NCBI GenBank assembly: GCA_027924585.1
Contig: BSBM01000779.1
Coordinates: forward strand, 12,179,001 to 12,243,000
DNA from: Larix kaempferi
Taxonomy: Eukaryota; Streptophyta; Pinopsida; Pinales; Pinaceae
Direction of reading: 5' to 3'
Length of the DNA stretch: 64,000 bases
The position numbers and the translations under genes are program-made. The notes under the pieces are model-generated. The model did not search any database, was not told where the DNA came from, and saw nothing but the letters and a program-made list of their open reading frames with translations. This document shows, one piece after another, positions 34,362 to 46,600 of the stretch; position 1 is the first letter of the stretch; the number at the start of each line of letters is the position of its first letter.

Positions 34362-37300
34362 ATGTCAAATAGCAATATTCCTGATCCAGACGAACAAAAT
34401 CGACAATTGCTTGCTAGATTTTGGGATGGAATGAAAAGAAAGGGTGATGGGAAATGTTATTGTCCATGTAGTCAATGTAGGGTCTTTAAGAGGAGAATAA
34501 TAAAGATCACAATAGCTAGAAAAAATTGTAGGGAACATGGACACGCTGAGGGGGGACATGAATATCGTCCATTTGTAAGTTTTGCATTATATATGTTTTT
34601 ATATTGATTGCTTTTGTAGAAGTATGTATTGTTTTAATATTTCTTATATTAACTTTTATCTATTGATGGTTTCATGTAATTATAAAGGAAATACATCCTA
34701 CGACATATCGTATGGAGGAAGTTATTTCAGAACAGGTACCGGAAGAACATGGAGCTATGAATAATGGAGAACAAGTTAATGATCATATTGAAGAAGATGA
34801 TCATACTGATAACATAGTTGAAGATGATGGTACAAATACTTTGATCCATGATTCATTTAATGTTAGAATGGATGATGATGATGATGATCATTTTTATGAT
34901 ATTCATGATTTACCTCTTCTTGAGAAGGCATATGAACCCCTTTATGAGGGCTCCAACACAAATATTCTCTTTGGTATATTGTTGATAATGAACTTGAAGG
35001 TTATGAATGGTCTTTCAAACACATCAGTCACACGGATGTTAAGGTATGTAATATATTCCATCACATAATATATATGATCGCGCTAAGGGTTATCACCATT
35101 TGTCTAATAATTTTATTGTTAATTCATAAGTCAAATTAATATGGATGAAATGTGTTTCATTAATATTATTTATATACTATATTAACTAGATTTTTATTTT
35201 TATTTGTTGTAGCTTGATAGCTGAATTTTTGTTACCACCGTCAAATATTTTATCTCGCACATATCGAGATTTATCTGCCATCATGAAAGAAATTGGAATG
35301 CGGTATGAAGCAATTCATGCATGACTTGATGACCATGTTATATATTATAAGCAACATGAATTTGCAACAGAATGTCTGGAATGTCATATCAGTAGATATT
35401 GAACAAATCACGTAACAAAAAAGGTGCCTCGCAACGTTGTTCGTTATATTCCCATTATTCCATGTTTGCAACGACTGTTCAGGTGCAAAAAAATAGCGCA
35501 ATTCATGGATTACCATGCACGGAACAGAAGTCAAGATGACACTATTCGAGTGCCTGCAGATGGGTCTGCATTTAGAGATATGGAGGAAAAATGGCCTCAC
35601 TTTAAAGAAGAACCTCGTAATCTTAGGATTTCTTTGGCAACATATGGTGTCAATTCATTTGCAAAGATGAGATCTGTTTACTCGATGTGGCCTAGTTTTA
35701 TTATCAACAATAACATTCCTCCATGGTTGTCAATAGAGAGGGAGCACATAATGTTGTCGATGACTGTTCCAGGTATATTGTGTCTACGGATTTTTTTTTA
35801 ATGTAGTGGCATCTCATTTGTCGTATTTTGTTGCATAATGTCACATATATATTTTTTATTGTTCTCTTGTGCAATATGGATTATATATCTAAATGGTACT
35901 CATAATTATATATTTTATATGTTCAAATCAATCAGCTAAGTACCAAGTTAAAGATATGAATGTATATATTGAACCTCTTATTGACGAGCTACTAAATTTA
36001 TGGAATGGCATCACTATGTATGACGTATCTAGACCAATACGACAAAGGCAATTTCAATTACATGCAATGCTTGTATGGACAATACATGATGCCCCAGGGT
36101 TAACCCATTTTTGTGGTTTGTAATTATAAGTTCCACTTTATTTGCATTTAATTTTATGAACTAGTTAATATACTATGCACACATGTTTCTCTAAATAATC
36201 CATTCATTTTTTATATAATTATAATTGACATAGATATTCCATCTCTTTATGTAGGTCTTCATACAAAGGAAAAATTTGCATGTCTAGTTTGTGGTCCTAA
36301 GATCAAATATCTTCGTTCAAAAAGCTTAGGAAAGGAGGTGTTTGATGAGTATAGACACTTCCTCTCTAAGAATCACAGGTATCGAACTACTGAAAAACAT
36401 CTGTTCAATGGAAAGCAAGAGACTGCATTAAAACCGTAGAGAATGACACCTCACCTATGGAAGTTGCAATATAATAGAAATTGTCAAGGTACACATGAAT
36501 CATCGTACATGAAATGTTATTTTTTTTTTATTGTGTGTTGTTTACTGTAATTGACATTGATTTCTGTAATTTCTTTATAAACTACGATTCATTATGGTCG
36601 TCTTGATCATGAAGGCATTACTGGGATTCCACGAGGAATGAAAAGTTATCCTAGACAATTCAGTAGGTTACCCTACTATGAGCACCTACAAATTGCTCAT
36701 CTGTTTGATACAATGAATATCGGAAAGAATGTGACTGAAACATTATGGTGAATATTGGATGGAAGAAGTGAGAAAGAAAAAATTGTCAAAATTTGCAAAG
36801 ACATTCAAGAAGGAAACCATGCAATTAAAGACGTCATTCAATTTCATAACAACGGAGACAAAATTAATATAAACTCACTTCCATGGATGTTAACAGAGCA
36901 GCAAAGTAATGTTGTAAAAGAATTCATGCGAAAAATTAAATTTCCCATCGGATTTTGTGCGAACATGAAGAATATCATAACAAATAAATGTGATTTTGCG
37001 GTGGTGAAAACGCATGATTGACATGTCTTCATGAAGGTAATTATTATGGTATGCATATACTTATTGTTTTTTTTCTATTCCAGTGAATATTGTTGGTATT
37101 TTGTTTGTCTACTCTTTGTTTAAAAAATGAAACGATTTGTATATTGTTACAGTATGTTCTAACTCCTCTCTCTCCTAGACAACTTCGACAATAATGTAAA
37201 ACAAGTAATATATAATCTCGGGAAATACATGAGGTAAGTAGCGATTTTTTGAATGCACTTAGTATTTGTTTAATTCATCGTAGAACTTATATTTGATTTT

Positions 37301-39015
37301 TGTGCACTAATTCATGTTATGTAATATAATGTTTTTTTTTAAATCTCGTGATTGGGTTGTGTCACTTGTAGATGGTTTTCATCTAAAGAAATCCATAAAG
37401 AAGATATAAAGTATTGGAGTATAGAAATTCCTCGTCTCATGTGTGAAATGCATAAGCATCTACCTTCGGCATTTTTCAATGCACAGGAACACTACCTCAT
37501 ACACCAAGCTGAGTAGATTGAATTGTGTGGACCGATGCACTCAAGGTCCATGTGGATGGTTGAGAGGCACTTGAAATTTATGAAGGGTTTGGTTAGACAA
37601 CGAGCACATGCTGAGGGTTCTATGATGGAGGGATATATGGTATACCAAAACATGTTCTATATTAGTGAATATCTTCCTAAATTAGCGTCGAAGCTCAATT
37701 TATGTTGCATTTGTGATCCGGACTCCAATAACAATTTCTAAGGGGAGTACCCGAAGGAGAAAGGTAGATCGAGGAAGGATAAAGGTAATATAACACATTT
37801 AATTGTTGATTTTTATGTATATGTATCATACATATTCTATTTTTATATTCAATATATTGCATCAATTAAGAATGTATACTTTGTTAAGTGAATATACATT
37901 TGTATTGAATTCTAATTTTATTGTCGGCAAACAGTTGGTCGAGAGTGGGATGCACTTCATTTATACATCACAAACAATCTTGACTGGATGAAGGTATGGA
38001 TTGAACTATGTGAATAATCTGGTCATGGAATATAATGGGAAGGTGTGGCTTCATTGGTTAAAGCAACAAATTGCAATGGAGATACCAATCTTACACAGAG
38101 GGAAATCGATTTAGAATATGGTTTAAAAGATAAGAAGGCAAGCATATTAATCAACCACACTATTTATTTTTTTCGCAAACATATTGTCAATGTGCATGCT
38201 GATTTTTTTCCCTGTATGGAATTATAAACATGCACTTAATCATAAATATTGGATCATTATGTAATCTTTTCTTGTATGTCTTGTTGTAAGTAAAACACCA
38301 TAAGGCTATGTGGTGCAATGGCTGTAGATATTGCATCAAAAATTTGGATGAAACGAGGAAAACATCATATTGCGGGATATCTGCAGTCTTTGAGGTGACC
38401 AATGTTTCCTCTCGAAGTGACATACATCCATAACTCTCTGAAAATCGATACTATGGGTATTTGGAAGATATTCTTCAGTGTGACTTTAACTCCTTCAAGG
38501 TATTTCTGTTCATTGTCAAATGGTACAAGTTACGATTGAATCAACATGGTCCCGATAAAACTATTAGTGAACATGATAATGGATTTACCATGGTAAATAC
38601 AAGGTTGTTTGAGCCAGGAACAGATCCCTATGTTTTTCCAAGCCAATGTGAACAGGTATTTTACTCTGAGGTTCCAGGTAGAGCAGGTTGGTCATTTGTT
38701 GTGAGACACGATACAAGGGGAAGGTCGGTAAAGTATAAAGCAAAGGAAGGTACTGACGATGGTCTCGAAGAAGGAGACGACGTTGAAGATGATCAACATG
38801 AGTTATATGATCATGTTCCAGAAGAATATGTCGAAGAATTAGTTGAATCAGATGATGTAGCAGACAATGTCCATGAAGATGATTTCATCGATGACATGAT
38901 GATCGTAATTGACATTGATGATGATGATGATATGGCCAATCCTTAAAATGTTGACTCTAGATCGGATGATACAGATGATGACTTGGATGAAGAAGATGAT
39001 GATCAAGTCCATTGA
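34362..39015 (+). pseudogene. TNP2/TNPD-type CACTA transposase, multi-exon and broken
   Basis: Exon 1 (34362-34574) has a transposase-associated zinc-like domain (GKCYCPCSQCRVF...HGHAEGGHEY). Exon 2 (34688-35043) is acidic. Exon 3 (35213-35772) carries the Transposase_21 core: KVPRNVVRYIPIIPCLQRLF, HARNRSQDDTIRVPADGSAF, ISLATYGVNSF, YSMWPSFIINNNIPPWLS. It continues at 35936-36115 (VYIEPLIDELLNLWNG, QLHAMLVWTIHD) and 36255-36489 (KFACLVCG). About 36585-37036 ends in THD-stop-HVFMK. The 37370-37740 part is DUF4218-like (LPSAFFNAQEHYLIHQAE, ELCGPMHSRSMWMVERHLKF). The 38461-39015 part is DUF4216-like with an acidic tail. Stops include TGA at 35322-35324 and 35400-35402. The usual TDGFNPF reads TYGVNSF, so a conserved Asp is lost. 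Confidence 0.93.
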
Positions 39016-39230
39016 AGTGTACGAGGTATGCCTTAATATATCTACTCTATATATTTTGATTTAATATTATGATAGAAATATTGAATTTTATTGTCACGTA
39101 TAAATTAATTGTTTCTTAGTGTTTCTTCCATTTTCCTCTATGTTGGCATAGGTTATAATTAGAAACATTGCTTCTTATAAAGTATGACAAAAAACACATT
39201 TAATTTTTTTTACATAGATTTTGTCGAGTT

Positions 39231-39338
39231 ATGGGGAATTGAGAGTGATGTGAGGGGGGGAGGGGCCATAGGAGCTTCCACCTTCATGTGGTTGGCCTTA
39301 TTTAGTAGAGAATATTAAATTATTCTCGAAACAAAGAG
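39231..39338. repeat. 108-bp direct repeat, copy 1, after the transposase gene
   Basis: ATGGGGAATTGAGAGTGATG through GAGAATATTAAATTATTCTC recurs at about 56968-57075, after the second gene. GAGAATA/TATTCTC forms a short hairpin stem near the right edge. Confidence 0.85.
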
Positions 39339-39379
39339 AAACTCAGTAAGGAAATGCACAATTATGATGCTAACCCAAA

Positions 39380-39641
39380 TGGCATGCTTGATCATGTACT
39401 GCATGGGTTCAACATTGAAATTTTTTAAATTTGTGCTAGCTTGGATTGAAATTTGGCATGGTTAGACTAGATGCATTCATTCACGGTGTGGGAGGGTTTC
39501 CAGACTCAAACATGACTGACACTAACCATTGGAGCATCAAATACCATACCTATAGATTAATTAATGTGCTACATGGGTCCAACGTTGAAATTTTTTAAAT
39601 ATGTGTTGGCTTGGACTAAAATTTGGCATGGTTAGACTATA
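39380..39641. repeat. 170-bp tandem repeat, left part
   Basis: One partial and one full unit (period 170 bp) contain TTCCAGACTCAAACATGA, ATAGATTAATTAATGT and TTGGCATGGTTAGACTA. The array resumes at 43361 on the other side of LTR-C. Confidence 0.88.
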
Positions 39642-42600
39642 TGTCACCTAACCAATTTCTGAAATTATTACTTTATTGGAAAAATCCTTTATGTTAAATT
39701 TAATTACAAAGTTTTGTAATTATGACCAAGTTTGGTCAAGTATGAATGTAATTACTGAATTATTATTATTTAATAAATTAAAGTAGGAGACAAACACCCA
39801 AGGGAATTGTTAAATGAGTGTTCACTGACCCACTAGGAGGAATGGAAGCTGTTAGAAGGTATGGGACAGATGGAAGCAATTGCACTTCACCACTAGCTGT
39901 TGGTTATGGGACAACTACCCCTACAAATGTGGCATTATCCCCTAGGTGGAGGGAGTGAGCAGGAAGCTCATTTAATGACCAATTAACAACTGAAAGGCAT
40001 AGGAAGCCTACATACGGCAAATTCGAATTGAACAGGCAGCTCACATACACAATATTTTCTGTAGAAATATTCCTCATGTGCATCAGGTGATGACTGAGAG
40101 ATTCGAATAGTGAGGATATGTGAGTGCATTGTAAGTCTGCAAATTATTCTGAAAAGGAGAACCAGAGGTGCTGGTGTAGGTCCCTTTGACTGCTAAAGTC
40201 TTTAAGACTAGATAACTAATGCTACTGCAAGTTGAGGTCCTAAGCTTCTAAGTTTCTTCCTCCTGGTGGTTCAGTGAACAGGCTCGGGGGTCCTAAGGCA
40301 AGTAACTTGGTTGTCTTCAGGAATTGGTTGGGTGGAATGAGCTCCTTGGGATGTTTGTTTCCCTACAGATTAACCAGGTTTTGCTGTTTCCTATTTTGTT
40401 TACAGTTTAATAATTCTGATTAGTGAAATCATCAAACTTTGTTTTGTAAATGTATTTATTTCTGATTTTTGTTTAAGTCTGAATGATAAGCCTTGTTATA
40501 AATCTGATTAGAAAATCAACTCTATATTTTTCCACATGCTGTTATTTGCATCATACTCTAGTATAGAGAAGCAAATTAAATAATAGATGAGAGATAGGCA
40601 AATTGCCATTTGATTGGATAAATAATTATAGTAAGTGATTTGTTTGCCATTCTGACTTATATCTAAACGGAGTAAGAATTTACTGTATAAGCATAGACCA
40701 TGTTATAGGATTCTGTTGTTGTCTCATAAAATATAAATCTAGTTTAATTTATGCACAGTCATGTATTTTCCTCCTATTTCTATTCATTTAAGATAGCAAA
40801 CAAATGGAATTAAAATAATACATATCATGTTTCCCAAGTAATAGTATTTCCAAGGTACTTTTCACAGTTGCAAGAATTAATGAACTTATAGTTTTCCGAA
40901 CTTCATACATACTTAATTTCTGCATGATTTTCCTGTTTTGATTTCATATATCATTTGTTTATGGAATAGTCTCAGAAACTAATACATTACAAACCCTAAC
41001 TCTATTTTAAGCATCGTATTTTCTCTCACTATGAATTTTATCTTAACAGCTGTAAAAATAAATATATCCATTTCATAAAATCTAAGGTTTCCAATATTTC
41101 ATTTCCTATCATCTTTTCAAACAGAAAATGAAGTTTTGATTTCCTTAATCAATTTTGACATTCATATAATTCCAGGATCAAACCCTAGATAGATTCCTTA
41201 CACACTGAAATACATTTCTAAGTTCATCTTAAAACCATACTTATCGACTCTTGAGATCTATTGCAAAAACTTTCCAATTGTAGTACACTTTATTGTAGAT
41301 TTCACATGGCCAAAAACATAAGGTTTAAACTCAGCATGAAATCGGGGCTAGGGTTCTAGCAACCCTGCCGAAGATACATTCGATTTTAGAAACATTATCA
41401 ACAGCAAAACAACATTCTACAACTACAGTTTAAAATCGCACGCGTCCATTCTTCAAACGTAGATTATGAGCTTTAGCACTTGCAGCATTTACAAGTTGCG
41501 AACTCAAGAGCAAATTTTATAACAGGAAGAATCGAACTCTAGTTCCAAATCACACTCCATCAATGGACAAAAGAACCTCCTCACTCTTACAGTGGCTGAA
41601 TTGTGGCTCTTCGTCACTAGGATCACTAGCTTGTAATCCTCAAGAACTTCACTCACAGGTCTGAGGTTCGAAACCTCCCAACAGCAAAAAATTCAAACCC
41701 TACATCGTAGCAACACTGTCGGCCCTTGCTACCTTACCACTAACGTAAAAAATGAATGACAGGAAGAACAATTTTCTTTACTTACGACGCAAAAATAGGG
41801 TTTCTCAGTCAACCCTAGATCTTGAGAAGATCAACGGTGGAAGAGTTGCCAACCAACACTTTGAATTTCGAGGAATAATGGCAATCATTACCACATTGAT
41901 TGTTGATCTACCAAGTCACCGAATCAACTGCTATGAGTCATATCAAGACACAACTCAGCATAGTATGGTAACTCTGTTACATAGAGAACATCCACATAAG
42001 CATCCACTTCGCACAATTGATAGGATTTAACACTTTCTATCACGTGAAAACCATTACATGGTTATCCAACACGACAATCCACCAAAGAATTAGATAGAAG
42101 CATAAATGACCCAGTTTCGACACTTTAAAACTGTCAGCTTTTGGTTGTAATGAATTAAATTGCCGTACCATCCATTATCAATACATTAGCTTATGCATTT
42201 TTTCATAGTGTAAACATTGCATCGTTAATATGTATAATCGCTACCATATAGGCATTGTATTTTAATGTCTTTACGTTTAAATATTTCATAACATTCTAAT
42301 GTATGGAATTCAAAGTTTATAGTTTGCAATTCTTTTCAGTTTAGGTATTATAATAATAGTAACACATCATTGATATATGAATGCATAGTTTTTATGTCAC
42401 TTTAGTGATACATCGTGATATTGTATTGGAATCCAATAGTATCATAACATTAGTTAACATACATAATGTTTGAATATATAATTGCATAATTACCATATGC
42501 CACATTACATCATCTCTATAGTAGGTGTTTAGACCTTAGGGAAAAGTCTATTTGGTTTCATGCTTTAGCCATGCATTTTAAAATCATTGATAAATATGAG

Positions 42601-43355
42601 ACTTAGGAATATTCTAAAGTCCTGTGGATACAAAATTATATTCTGATAGTTTCATTTGATTTAGTATAAACACTTCTCCTCTAGATTTCAAATAGAATTA
42701 TAAATGGACAATTGTAACACTATTTGGATATTTATAATAATAGCATTGTAAACAGTTTTGATGACATGATTTCAATACTTTGGAACGTTGTAAGCCATCT
42801 TGGAAATAAGAATAGGAACCAAGATATCCATACCTACAGTAAACTTGAATTGCATAGAAATACTTAGAAATTATCACAATACAATGACGTTACTCTTGAA
42901 AGAATCTTGTACTCTAATTTCTTGTTGTCGTAGGAATTCCTACCTGTTTTTCTGCACATGGGAAAATATAATTCAAATGCCTTAGCTAAACATAGCTAAG
43001 TACACCCCAGGGTACCTCGCAGAATCCCTTTGACATCAAAGAAGCAAACTGTCAGCATTCCTTCAAAATTTCACTATAGTATAAACAGTGCATAACTTAT
43101 ATTCACATTTAGAACTACCGATCTCATTACTTAGGAATTACAGTTAACACTTTTCAGTGTCATAAAAGAATTATGACGTGTCAAAATATTTAAATGCCTT
43201 TAGCAAAAAATATTCATTAATTAATTTCTCTTTGCTTAATGGTTTAACTAATCATTGCTACCTTCTTAAGCATTTATTACTTCCGCAATAGAAATGATAA
43301 CATTTAATGTTGTTTTAAAATTTTTAAATTTTTATGAAATTATCGAGATGTTACA
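39642..43355. mobile_element. LTR-C: LTR-type insertion of 3.7 kb (solo LTR or LARD-like)
   Basis: It starts TGTCACCTAACC and ends CGAGATGTTACA. The flanks carry a perfect 5-bp duplication CTATA (39637-39641 and 43356-43360), and it splits the 170-bp tandem array cleanly. Read on the minus strand, the TGTAACATC start suits a plant LTR. I found no internal repeat long enough to be a second LTR, no primer-binding site and no convincing coding frame, so a solo LTR or a non-coding derivative is likely. Strand is left open. Confidence 0.75.
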
Positions 43356-43360
43356 CTATA

Positions 43361-43701
43361 GGCATGCATTGATGGTGTGGGAGGGCTTCCAGACTCAAAC
43401 ATGATTGAAACTAACAATTTGAGCATAAAAAACCATACCTATAGATTAATTAATGTACTACATGGGGCCAATGTTGAATTTTTTTAAATATGTGATGGCT
43501 TGGACTGAAATTTGGCATGGTTAGACTAGACGCATGCATTGACGATGTGGGATGGTTTCCAGACTCAAACATGACTGACACTAACCATTGGAGCATCAAA
43601 TACCATACATATAGATTAATTAATGTGCTACATGGGGCCAATGTTGAAATTTTTTAAATATGTGTTGGCTTGGACTGAAATTTGGCATGGTTAGACTAAA
43701 C
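43361..43701. repeat. 170-bp tandem repeat, right part (two units)
   Basis: Units begin at about 43362 and 43532 and end where the TCA microsatellite starts (43702). They match the left part at 39380-39641. Confidence 0.88.
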
Positions 43702-44470
43702 GCATCGTCATCATCATCATCATCATCATCATCATTATCATAATCATCATCATCATCATCATCATCTTCATCATCATCATCTTCATCACCATCATCTTCA
43801 TCTTCATCATCATCATCGTCATTATATTCATCATCATCTTCATCATCATCATCAACGTCATCACCATCTTCATCATGATATTCATCATCATCAACATCAC
43901 CATCAACACCATCGTCCCCATGATCATGATCATCTTCATCATCATCATCGCCATCATCTTCATCATCATCATCATCGTCGTCGTCATCATCATCATCATC
44001 ATCATCGTCATCATCATCATATCATCATCGTCATCGTCATCATGATCATGATCATCATCATTGTAGTATATCCGACGATGATACCTAGAAAGACCGACGA
44101 CATTTGGCATCGATGGTTTGGAGAGCTCATCGGATTCTTTTGAAGGGGGCGTCAGATATCCTACGAAACTACATTATAAGAAGTCTGATATCTGATGCCT
44201 CTTTTCGTCGGTGGTATGGTGAGGTCGTTAGATTCATCATCATCATAGTTGTCGTCGTCATCACCAACACCATCATCATCATCATCTTCTTCTTCATCAT
44301 CATCATCATCATCAACATCATCATCGTCGTCGTCATCGTCATCATCACCCTCTTCTTCATCAACATCTTCATCATCATAATCTTCTTCATCATCATCAAT
44401 ATCACCATCGTCATCATGATCATGATCATCTTCATCATCATCATCGTCATCATCTTCGTCATCTTCACCT
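43702..44470. repeat. (TCA/TCG)n microsatellite around a subterminal-like core
   Basis: TCATCATC runs at 43702-44070 and 44236-44470 flank a core at about 44075-44235. The core has ATCCGACGATGAT, AGACCGACGACATTTGGCATC, GTCAGATATCC, TCTGATATCTGATGCC and TCGTCGGTGGTATGG. It resembles the CACTA subterminal DNA at 59590-59640 in reverse. Met/Asp-rich or Ile/Val-rich frames are repeat artefacts. Confidence 0.85.
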
Positions 44471-45210
44471 AGCCTTCAAAATTCCATATACATAAGCACA
44501 CACAATTATCAATTTCAAAACATCTATTTAACCTTAACACATGTCTACAATACTACCATCACCTCACAAATATAAGCATCTCAATTCAATATCCTTATCT
44601 TGGCAATTTAAAGCTTAAAAACTTGCCTTCACATTGTACCTACATTAAAACTTTATCTGCGCCTTTCATGTTTTTTTGGTGAGATTTCTACATTCAAGAT
44701 CCAAGTCAACATTAACAGTACTGAATGTAAGAGGAAGTTATTGATGCAATATGACTAGATAAGTAGTTATCCAATGTCAAAGCATATTTATAATTGATGA
44801 ATGCATGATTCAAGGATTAAGAAGGATCAATCCACTTATGGACAAACAACATGGCACATTAGACGGGGACCTACACACATTAAAGGATGGATAACAACAT
44901 AAAGGTAAGACAAGACAATTGTTTCAAATAAGGAATTGAATGATTGAGATTGGATTTATGGCCCTTGTCAGCTTAATAAAACACATTTTACATTATCCAC
45001 TAGCTACATGATTTCCCTTTTAAGACTGTTAAAGGGATGTCTTTCGGCATGACACTATCGAGAAATTGAAACTTTTCTTTGGTTTATTCATGGTTGCATT
45101 TGTTGGATTGTTTATCTTTTCAATCTATGTGATGGATTGGGTTTCTATCACATTTAGACATAGTAACCCTTGTGATGGATTGCAAGCACCTTCTAATATA
45201 AGGTGTGGAA
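44471..45210. other. Stretch without a recognisable gene
   Basis: This is AT-rich DNA with no domain, splice-bounded exon or tandem repeat that I can support. Confidence 0.55.
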
Positions 45211-45356
45211 GGCAAGCATGAGATGGAGCATACTACGTTTCTCCATATATTTAGAGGCCAGAATAAACAAGTTGATGCACTAGCAAATAAAGGGTCCTTT
45301 CTTGCAGAAGGGAATTGTAAGGATATCATCCCATTGCTACCTCCACAATCATGATA
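45211..45356 (+). pseudogene. Possible RNase H remnant of a LINE
   Basis: One frame reads HEMEHTTFLHIF, RGQNKQVDALANKG and SFLAEGNCKDIIPLLPP before a TGA. The HIFR-xx-N-xx-VDALAN pattern is that of the C-terminal RNase H of plant LINEs, which usually reads H-I-x-R-E-x-N-x-x-A-D-x-L-A. Nothing else of the LINE is clear upstream. Confidence 0.45.
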
Positions 45357-45984
45357 TCAACTTTGGAGAGTGTCCCAATGTTCATGACATGGAAATGCAT
45401 CCACACAAGTATGAGTTGCAAATTAATGTGTCAGGACACTTATCAGTCATATATGTATGTGGTTTGGCAAGGGATCATAATAGTTAGTACTATGGTGGTG
45501 AGTAGGGGTAAATGCAGGACACTAGTGCATATTTTTTTGGGAAAGTTGTCAATTGAATATACCCTTGATGTGATAGGTAGGTTGATTTGCATTCCTGGGG
45601 AGTTTAACATCTGTCTTAGTGTTCATGATTTCAAGAAAGGATGTGTTTTGGACTATGGTTTCAGTCATCTATTGAAAGGTGGAGTTGGGCACGAGGTTGA
45701 GATTCTCACTTCTTTATTCATCAGTGAGATATAATCATCGAATCATTTTTGGGCGGTGGATATTGTTTTAGAGAAGATTTGAGAGATCGTAGGAATATCA
45801 ACTAAAGAATATCTATGATGGGTCAATTTCATTGTAGATTTTTCCAAGAATATTCTAGAGTGGTAGGGTTGAGAAAAAAAAGGTGGAAGCATTCATGGAT
45901 ATTCAATGATTGCAACATTTGGAAATCAACTTGATTGAAACATCTAGATATTCAATGATTAAAAGCCCTCCGCTATACCTTATG
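45357..45984. other. Stretch without a recognisable gene
   Basis: An open frame at 45351-45734 has no recognisable domain or codon pattern. I treat it as chance. Confidence 0.5.
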
Positions 45985-46600
45985 CTTTGCAAGCACCTTA
46001 TAATATAAGGTGGTCGATATAAAAACCATCAGCTATACCAGATTCATTACCCACTACTCAGGGATGGCATGAAACCTGTTATCCGGCCTGGCTTCGTTTC
46101 ACTGAGTCCATCCATCAATTGCTTCTGGGTTTTGCTGGCCACTGCGACATTTTATTGTTTCCCAATTGCTTTGGGGTTGTGCACCATTTTCGTGAAACCT
46201 GTTATACCTGGATTCGTTTCACTGAGTGCATCCATCAGTTGCTTTGGGGTTGTGTTGGCCACTGCGCCATTTCATATGGTTTGCAAGCACCTTATAATAT
46301 AAGGTGGTCGATATAAAAACCCTCCCCTATACCAGCTTCATTACCCATTGCTCAGGGCTGGCTCGAAACCTGTTATTCGGCCTAGATTCATTTCATTGAG
46401 TGCATCCATTAGTTGCTTTGGGGTTGTGCTGGCCATTGCGCCATTTTATTGTTTCCCAATTGCTTCGGGGTTGTGCGCCATTTTCACGAAACTTGTTATC
46501 CCTGGCTTCGTTTCATGAGTGCATCCATCAGTTGCTTCGGGGTTGTGTTGGTCACTGCGCCATTTTATTGTTTCCCAATTGCTTCGGGGTTGTGCGCAGA
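45985..46600. repeat. Nested tandem repeat (294-bp and 124-bp periods) with a 19-nt palindrome
   Basis: TTGCAAGCACCTTATAATAT occurs at 45987 and 46281 (period 294). Within it, GAAAC[CT]TGTTAT[CTA]C units recur about every 124 bp (46071, 46194, 46365, 46489), each with GCATCCATCAGTTGCTT and GGTTGTG[CT]TGGCCACTGCGCCATTT. The word CACCTTATAATATAAGGTG is palindromic around its central A. Confidence 0.85.

Noticed and set aside
43691-44472. Met/Asp-rich and Ile/Val-rich frames
   Set aside because: They are translations of a TCA/TCG microsatellite.
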